A DNA stretch of 64,000 nt from positions 8,469,942 through 8,533,941 of the forward strand of contig CM038727.1 of NCBI GenBank assembly GCA_021613375.1, written 5' to 3'. Under the pieces are notes generated by a model. That model saw nothing but the letters and a program-made list of their open reading frames with translations, made no database searches and was not told where the DNA came from. Of the stretch, positions 48,401 to 57,400 are shown in pieces (positions within the stretch are counted from its first letter, which is position 1; each line of letters begins with the position of its first letter). Source of the stretch: Megaleporinus macrocephalus (Eukaryota; Chordata; Actinopteri; Characiformes; Anostomidae). A program made the position numbers and the translations under genes.

Positions 48401-51400
48401 TGGTTTTGGTTATTTAATCACATAGTTATGTAGTGAACTGAGGTTTTAAAATCTTTAAAAATATGTGTCACCGAAAAAGGATTCCCTTATTTATGTTTCA
48501 AAATCTATCATTTAAAATAATTGTTATGGCACCTATTATAGACTATTTACATTGTGCCTTAAAATCTACAATCTAAATATATGATTGACCCTCGCATTGA
48601 CCCCACACACACATAAATAACCAACATCCCATACACTAAATAACATAAGCTATATGCACAACTTAAACCAAAGCAAAACAAGAATATTAACACAGGAGGC
48701 CGGGCACCCACCATGAGCCTCAGTACACGGACACTGACTGACCATGGCTCCCAAGCTCTTGGAGGAGAATTGAGCCACTAGTGGGTCGCTATGTAGCACT
48801 CCCCTTAAAAGGTCAGCGACCCACCAGCTTGAGCCGTGTCACTATCTGTAACATCAGCTCACCAACTACTTGCATGGCCACGCCTCAAGAACTTCTCAGA
48901 GTCAGCGCGATGCTTCAGAGGTGGTCTTTAAATACTGCATGGTAAAGGAAAGAGAGATCATGAAGGAAGAGAGAGAAATGAAAACCCTGTGCTGCTCTGA
49001 ACGTGTGTGTTTGGGTGACCTGATTTCGCTGCAGGTTAACAGGAGGAGAAGAAGGTCTGCGAGTTCTTATTTGGGTTCCATCACCCTCCCCGCCTCTCTG
49101 ACAGAAAACCTCTCCCCATATGAGAAGCAGCAGGCTTCACGGCTTCAGTTCACTTTCTTCACCAAGAGCACCCTGTTCCAGGTAAAGAGGAGCTAGAGCT
49201 GTAGCTCATTATTAGATATTCATTATCAAATATTATTGATCAGAAACAAGCAGTTTACTACTAATAGATTTATATACCATCACTGCCATATTAAGGCATG
49301 TATCCCAAGTTTTTTTTTTCTTTTTTTTTTTATTCACTCTTTGGAAACTGTAGCTGCCTTTACATTGTGTGAACATGAGGACTAATGGACCAATAGAAAT
49401 GATCCAAAATGATTAAGTCTTAATTATTGAGCAGGGGAAGCACAAGGGGCGACAATTTAATGGCAGTGGGTTACGAGATGGGTTGGGGCTAAACTGTGGA
49501 ATGTCCTAGGGGACCCTGAAGAGCAGGCTGGGAAACACTACTCTGTGCACTGTGCCATCCAGATGTACCAGCTTTGAGATGGGACTATTTCAGTTCACTC
49601 CCACTTTACATAAAGAGAGTTCCTCAGTCAGAGACTGCCTCAGTCAGAGACTGCCTCAGTCAGAGACTGCCTCAGTCAGAGACTGCCTCTACCAGTGCAG
49701 CTTCTAAAGCTTTGCCATCCAGACTTCAAACAGAGACTATTTTTTTTGATATTTTGAGTTTATTAAACTGTAAATACTGTTTGACCAGAGGAGGATGGGT
49801 CTCCCCTTGTGAGTCTTGGTTCCTCCCAAGGTTTCTACCTCCAGTTGTGGGAGTTTTTCTTGCTACTGTAGCCTCTGGCTAGCTCACTGGGCAATATATA
49901 TATGTTGTAACTGTCTGTTTTCAAACTTTGAAAGCTGCTTTGTGACAACAAACTTGAATTGAATTGAATACTCTGAAATAAGTCAACAGCCCAGCTGACC
50001 CCTATTAAAAAGCAGCTATAGCTCCTAAATTACACACTCACATCAGCTACTAAAGTAGCTCACAGCTTCATGCATATATTGCTGTCTGTCCAACATTTTC
50101 TTTTGGTCCGTTCGCCAAGGTTCACACCATGTAAAGGATAGTGTGAAATTGGAGGGGTATGGCAGGACAATATGTGAGGCCTACATCTTCTTTCACACAT
50201 TTATTCACTGTTGCAGAAGACAGGAAACAACATGACGCTTAACAGCCCAGTTCTTGGGACGAGTGTAGCTAATCTGTCCATCAAGGGGCTGAGGGAGAAT
50301 GTGGTGTTCACTCTGAGGAATAAAGCACCTGTAAAAGTGAGTCCACTCACTCATACACACAGACACACACACACTGTTTCTCTTTTCACTGCTCCCTGTC
50401 TCATTTCTCTTTCTTCTCCCACAGGGAAACATGAGCTGTGTTTTCTGGGATTTTGAAAAAAATAGTAAGTCACTTTATTTCTCATCACTCAGATCACTTA
50501 TGGGCAGAAAACATATCAATAACAATAGTTATTTCAATAATGCAATACTTCTGGAGATATTGGCTTTTAAACAACCCATCTGCCGAAACTGAAGTTCAAC
50601 ACGTGATTAAAAGGTGCCGAAAAAATGGGGCCCCTAACATCCACCTGGAAGACCTGGTGGACCCCTATTAGATAAACAGCACTTAAAAGCCTTTCAAGTC
50701 CATCATTCTACTGTGAGAAGGGAACTTAATGCTATGGGTCTGAAAGGATGTGTAGCTGTTCAAGAAGCTCCTCACTGAGACAAGGAGATCCAGACACACC
50801 AAACAAAGAACGTGCTGCTGTTCTCAGAACAATGAACTGACCACCCCAGAGTCCAGAACCTCAACATCACTCAATGTGTTTGGAGGCTATAATGGGAGTG
50901 GACACAATAAATACTGAAAACATGATGTTGATATTTAGTTGTTAAGATTTTGAGTGTAAATATGTTTTTTCTTGAACATGAACATTAAATAAATTAACTA
51001 ATAACTATTTTTAACTGAAATTAAAGAAATGCAGAGGTAATGTACACATAGTTATTAAGATATATACTTAAGGATTACTCAATTAATTGACTAAATATTT
51101 GGTCGATTACTTGATTACTAGTATAGCCTATAGTTTCAGCTCTGTTATTTAGAAGCCCTGATTTGTAAATAGAGTTAATCTCTAAATCTATTAATTATGT
51201 GTAATAATTGTTATAATCTAAATGTTTTGATACTTTTAGATTCGACTGGAGGTTGGAATAACATGGGATGTGCCATCATGAACACGAGCACAGAGAATGA
51301 GACTGTGTGCAGCTGCAACCACCTGACCAGCTTTGCTGTTCTAATGGTGAGCAACATTGAAAAACGTTTTTAATAGTTTATTTTACAGTAATAAATTATC

Positions 51401-54400
51401 TTAGACAGACACTAAGAATATCTATTTTTTAATTTAAAGTATTTTGGGAACAACAGTAAGTTAATAGTGATAATTAACATCCTGTAAATACCTATTTACT
51501 GTCATTATTCACTATTTTTTAAACATGAGACTTTTATTTTATAAGTCTAACCTAATAATATTTTAAAACTGAAACAATAAAAACTATATAAAATCTGCAA
51601 GCAAACTAAAAATGACAGTATTAAAATATCAGTATTGTAATTAAACATATGCTATAATTTTTCATTTATTTGTTTTTATTTAAAATGTTTTATGATATTC
51701 TACATGATAGGATTGGGGTACCGTTTACATTTTAGTCAAACGTTTTAGATCATTTCCAGTCAAACGTTTTAGATCACTACCAGTCAAACGTTTTAGATCA
51801 TTTTATGATATTCTACATGATAGGATTGGGGTAACGTTTACATTTACACCCCATGATTTTGCTCTAGAATGTCATGAACTGTTTTCCGTTTTTCAGTAAG
51901 ATCATGAAAACAACATGTCTAAATGGAAAAAATACAATTAATCATGTATATAACAGACCTGCTTTAACCAGCACACAGTGATATATACATATATCACTGT
52001 GTGCTGGTTAAAGCAGGTCTGTTATATACATGATCTTACTGAAAAACGGAAAACAGTTCATGACATTCTAGAGCAAAATCATGGGGTGTAAATGTAAACG
52101 TTACCCCAATCCTATCATGTAGAATATCATAAAATGATCTAAAACATTTGACTGGTAGTGTTCTAAAACGTTTGGCTGGTAGTGTATCTAAAACGTTTGA
52201 CTGGAAATGATCTAAAACGTTTGACTGGTAGTGATCTAAAACGTTTGACTGGTAGTGATCTAAAACGTTTGACTGGTAGTGATCTAAAACGTTTGGCTGG
52301 TAGTGATCTAAAACGTTTGACTGGTAGTGATCTAAAACGTTTGGCTGGTAGTGTATCTAAAACGTTTGACTGGAAATGATCTAAAACGTTTGACTGGAAA
52401 TGATCTAAAACATTTGGCTGGTAGTGTATCTAAAACGTTTGGCTGGTAGTGTATCTAAAATGTTTAACTGGTAGTGAATCTAAAATGTTTGGCTGGTAGT
52501 GTATCTAAAACGTTTGGCTGGTAGTGTATCTAAAATGTTTAACTGGTAGTGTATCTAAAACGTTTGGCTGGTAGTGTACTAAAACGTTTGGCTGGTAGTG
52601 TATCTAAAACGTTTGGCTGGTAGTGTATCTAAAACGTTTGACTGGTAGTGATCTAAAACGTTTGACTGGTAGTGTATCTAAAACGTTTGGCTGGTAGTGT
52701 ACTAAAACGTTTGGCTGGTAGTGTACTAAAACGTTTGACTGGTAGTGTATCTAAAACGTTTGGCTGGTAGTGTATCTAAAACGTTTGGCTGGTAGTGTAT
52801 CTAAAACGTTTGACTGGTAGTGATCTAAAACGTTTGACTGGTAGTGTACTAAAACGTTTGACTGGTAGTGTATCTAAAACGTTTGGCTGGTAGTGTATCT
52901 AAAACGTTTGACTGGTAGTGTATCTAAAACGTTTGACTGGTAGTGATCTAAAACGTTTGACTGGTAGAGTATCAAAAACGTTTGACTGGTAGTGTACTAA
53001 AACGTTTGGCTGGTAGTGTATCTAAAACGTTTGTCTGGTAGTAATCCAAAACGTTTGGCTGGTAGTGTATCTAAAATGTTTGGCTGGTAGTGATCTAAAA
53101 TGTTTGACTGGTAGAGTATCTAAAACGTTTGACTGGTAGAGTATCTAAAACGTTTGTCTGGTAGTGTACTAAAACATTTGGCTGGTAGTGTACTAAAACG
53201 TTTGACTGGTAGTGTATCTAAAACGTTTGACTGGAAATTATCTAAAACGTTTGACTGGTAGTGTACTAAAACATTTGACTGGTAGTGATCTAAAACGCTT
53301 GACTGGTAGTGTACTAAAACGTTTGACTGGTAGTGTATCTAAAACGTTTGACTGGAAATTATCTAAAACGTTTGGCTGGTAGTGTACTAAAACGTTTGAC
53401 TGGTAGTGTACTAAAACGTTTGTCTGGTAGTGTATCTAAAACGTTTGACTGGTAGTGTATCTAAAACGTTTGGCTGGTAGTGTATCTAAAACGTTTGGCT
53501 GGTAGTGTATCTAAAACGTTTGTCTGGTAGTGATCTAAAACGTTTGACTGGTAGTGTATCTAAAACGTTTGGCTGGTAGTGTATCTAAAACGTTTGTCTG
53601 GTAGTGATCTAAAACGTTTGGCTGGTAGTGTATCTAAAACGTTTGGCTGGTAGTGTATCTAAAACGTTTGACTGGTAATGTACTAAAACGTTTGACTGGT
53701 AGTGATCTAAAACATTTGACTGGTAGTGTATCTAAAATGTTTGACTGGTAGTGTATCTAAAACGTTTGACTGGTAGTGTACTAAAACATTTGACTGGAAA
53801 TGATCTAAAACGTTTGGCTGGTAGTGATCTAAAACGTTTGACTGGTAGTGTATCTAAAACGTTTGACTGGGAGTGTACTAAAACGTTTGACTGGTAGTGT
53901 ACTAAAACGTTTGATTGGTAGTGATCTAAAACGTTTGGCTGGTAGTGTATCTAAAACGTTTGACTGGTAGTGTATCTAAAACGTTTGACTGGTAGTGTAC
54001 TAAAACGTTTGACTGGTAGTGTACTAAAACGTTTGACTGGAAGTATGCTGACTACACTGTAGCTATATTGACTTTGTAGCTTGGTGTAAATGTACTTGAC
54101 ATAACGCTGATAATATAACATAGCTTGCCAAAAATAAACTGATTGACAAAAGTGATGATTTTCTGTGGTCTTTAGATAAAGGGAGTTTCTTTTGACCACT
54201 TATATGATTGAAATTGCCACATCATTAGCATAATTTTACTGTAATATACACTAAGCTTTAAAGTCAGTTGTCATAACAGGTTACTGCACTTTAAAAAGTC
54301 AGTGTGACTTAATGTTTTCTTTCAGTGTTTACGACAAAAGACACCTATTGAGATATGACTGTAGCTTATGTAGACCTCACATATCCACATGAACACTGCC

Positions 54401-57400
54401 CTACAGTAAAGTGGTACTGTTTGTACAGCACAGCATTGGGTTTGCGTGGTATGTACATGCAGTAGATATAATGATAGTACCAATTATAACGATTTTGATG
54501 TATTCATTAAGGACCTGTCCAGAGAAGTGGTCACTGACCGAGTGCAGGCCACGATTCTCACCTTCATCACTTACATCGGATGTGGCGTCTCCGCCATCTT
54601 TCTTGCTGTCACTCTTCTCTCATACTTGGCCTTTGAGTAAGTTATACCGTCATTACACATTTTTTTTTATAGTTAACATTGAATAAAATTGTCCAACTTT
54701 TAATGTTTGTATGGTCAACGTCTCAGGACACCCTTTTATTTCAGAAACAAAAGGGAATATGATATATCTAAATACCTCAGCAAGTAATGAAACTTTAAGG
54801 CTGTCCCGAACAGTGACGCCATCTTGAAAGCCACCATATTGGACCATGGGCAAGTTTTTCTAATGGGAAGGTGGTCATGTAGCATATCAAAGAAGACCAT
54901 GGTTGTCTCAAAAATCGATTGGTGCAATCAGATATGCAATATCTCTTGTGGTTTAAATGTTATCAACACAGGAAGTTGCAACAACAAACACCTTGGGCAA
55001 CATGTTCAGTGTGGTGTCCCTGGTGCTGAAATGCACCTTCAGATCTGTGAACTTGTTGTTCAATGTTTGCTGTTGTTGCAACTTTCTGTGTTGATAATGT
55101 TTGAACAACAAGAGGTATTGCAAGTCCGATTTGCATTTCTGGTCTTCTTTGATATACTACATGACCAACTTTCCAATGGAAAAACTTGCCCTTGATCCAA
55201 TATGATCCAATCATCGCTGTCCAATAAAAAACATGTATCTCTTATTTTTAACAATTTCTAATTTTCTACATTAATTAAATGCAGCGGCATGATGAATGTA
55301 CCAATAGAAATCCTCCAAAATAGCTTGGAAAAATTTCTGGTTCCATTAATTTCTATTGAAAGTGATTACAGTTTTTGGCCTCTCCTGTAAAGTTGCCATT
55401 TTGGAGATTGGACAGCGAAGTATATATATATATATTGCTGAAAGAAAAATATATAAATGAAATATTTTGGGCTTTGCCAAACAAGTCCTGCAAACGAGAA
55501 GAAAATAAAAACTGAAAACATGTTTCTGTTGGCTAGGAAAATAAATAGAAACTTTTTTTTTTTTTTTTGAAGTTGAGGTGAAACGCCTGCCAGAGGAATG
55601 CCGTTATCAGTGCATTATTTATTTAAACATTTTTAATTCATTTAAAAACTGAAATGTTTATTTAGCATTAGCATGAAATGTTTACCTTGTTGTTGAAAAA
55701 ATATCAATCCTTTGACACCAGCTTTATCCTTTCTGATTCCTCAGGAAAATCCGGAGAGATATTCCATCCAAAATCCTGATCAACCTGTGCTTTGCTCTTC
55801 TGCTACTAAACATGGTCTTCCTGCTGGACTCATGGCTGGCCCTGTATCCCAATGCAACAGGCCTCTGCATCTCCACAGCGTTCTTCTTGCACTACTTCTT
55901 GCTTGCCTCCTTTACCTGGATGGGTCTGGAAGCCCTGCACCTGTACCTTGCCATCGTCAAAGTCTTCAACAACTGCATGTCCCGATACATTCTCAAGTTC
56001 GCTCTGGCAGGATGGGGTGAGTCCCTGGACAGAACCAGCAGTGGATAGCAGCTGTTGGGTTCCTAGATACATACTGAAATGGCTTTCTGTTGGCGTTTTA
56101 TTGCATTGCAGGTATACCATTATTGGTTGTCATCATTGTGATTTCGGTGAACAAAAACAACTACGGCCTCATTACGTACGCAAAGTATACAGACGGCACC
56201 TCAGATGATTTGTAAGTATGGTTGGATCCTGAAATAACCTCTTCTTCTTCATTGTTTTTTTGACTGAGCTAGCACTCTAAAACCTTGAAAGCTGGGAAGG
56301 GGAACTCCAGTCCTAAAGTTTGTGTGATCTTCCTGCTGATTTAATCCATCAGGCATTTACTGGGATTGACTGGTGTGCTAGAGGAGGGAATTTACCAAAC
56401 TTTGCTGGTGTCTAGCCCCCAGTTCTCCACCCGTGCTTTAGAGTCTAGACTTAGCTTTTGGAAGGCCTTTATTTACTGTGTGTGCCCGTTTCTTTTAGCT
56501 GCTGGCTGAAGAACGACATTGCCTTCTACGTGGGAGTGGTGGCCTACTTCTGTGTGATCTTTGTGTTCAACGTGATCATGTTCGTGGTGGTCATGGTCCA
56601 GCTGAGGCGCATCAAACGTCAGAACCCCCACAACAACCAGTACCGCAGTGGGCTGCAGGACCTGCGCAGCATCGCCGGCCTCACCTTCCTGCTCGGACTC
56701 ACTTGGGGCTTCGCTTTTTTCGCCTGGGGTGTCGTCAGCCTGGCCTTCATGTACCTCTTCACCATCTTCAACTCTCTGCAAGGTGAGAACTTTCAGCCTA
56801 GTAACTGCATGCCATGGTTATCCTGAGGAACCAACTGATATGGATAAGCAACAAAAAATTGCTCTCTCTCTCTCTCTATCTCACTGTTTCTCTCTCTCTT
56901 TCTCTCTCTCTTAGGTTTTTTCATCTTTGTGTTCCACTGCGCAATAAAAGAGACCGTCCGCAGACAGTGGCGAACCTATCTCTGCTGTGGCAAGTTCAGA
57001 CTGCCTGAAAATTCAGGTACAACTCCACAAATTTCTCAGAAAACCATGGCTATTTAGAAAAATGAACCATTTGAACCAATAATGAACCAACAATGAACCA
57101 TAAATCGTCCACTTAGAAAGAAAAACATCCTGTTTATTTTATTAGGCATACCCACCAGAGCATGTGAGTGGTGCTTTGTATATTGGTTTACCTCTTGGCC
57201 CTCAACAAACATTGTACTTTGGCCCTTAAAGGCAAAAAAATATCCAATTATGTTTCTCACCTAATGAACACTAACCAGATTACTTTGGTAGAAGAGCATT
57301 CTGAACCTAGCAGTGAATGTGAGGTGTGTCAAAACGCCAGCAATGCTGATATATCCACACCAGCACTAGTACACCAACCCATAAATTATCTGCAAAGGTG

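Larger units (their letters stand above)
51347..54511. other. Intron 28 (3.2 kb)
   Basis: It separates the GPS exon from the first transmembrane exon and is mostly the palindrome and the 24-25-bp array. 51350-51690 and 54050-54500 are AT-rich with no recognised feature. Confidence 0.7.

Noticed and set aside
52182..52379. Repeat peptide frame SDLKRLTG
   Set aside because: Arises from the 24-bp minisatellite, a multiple of three, and ends when 25-bp units occur.
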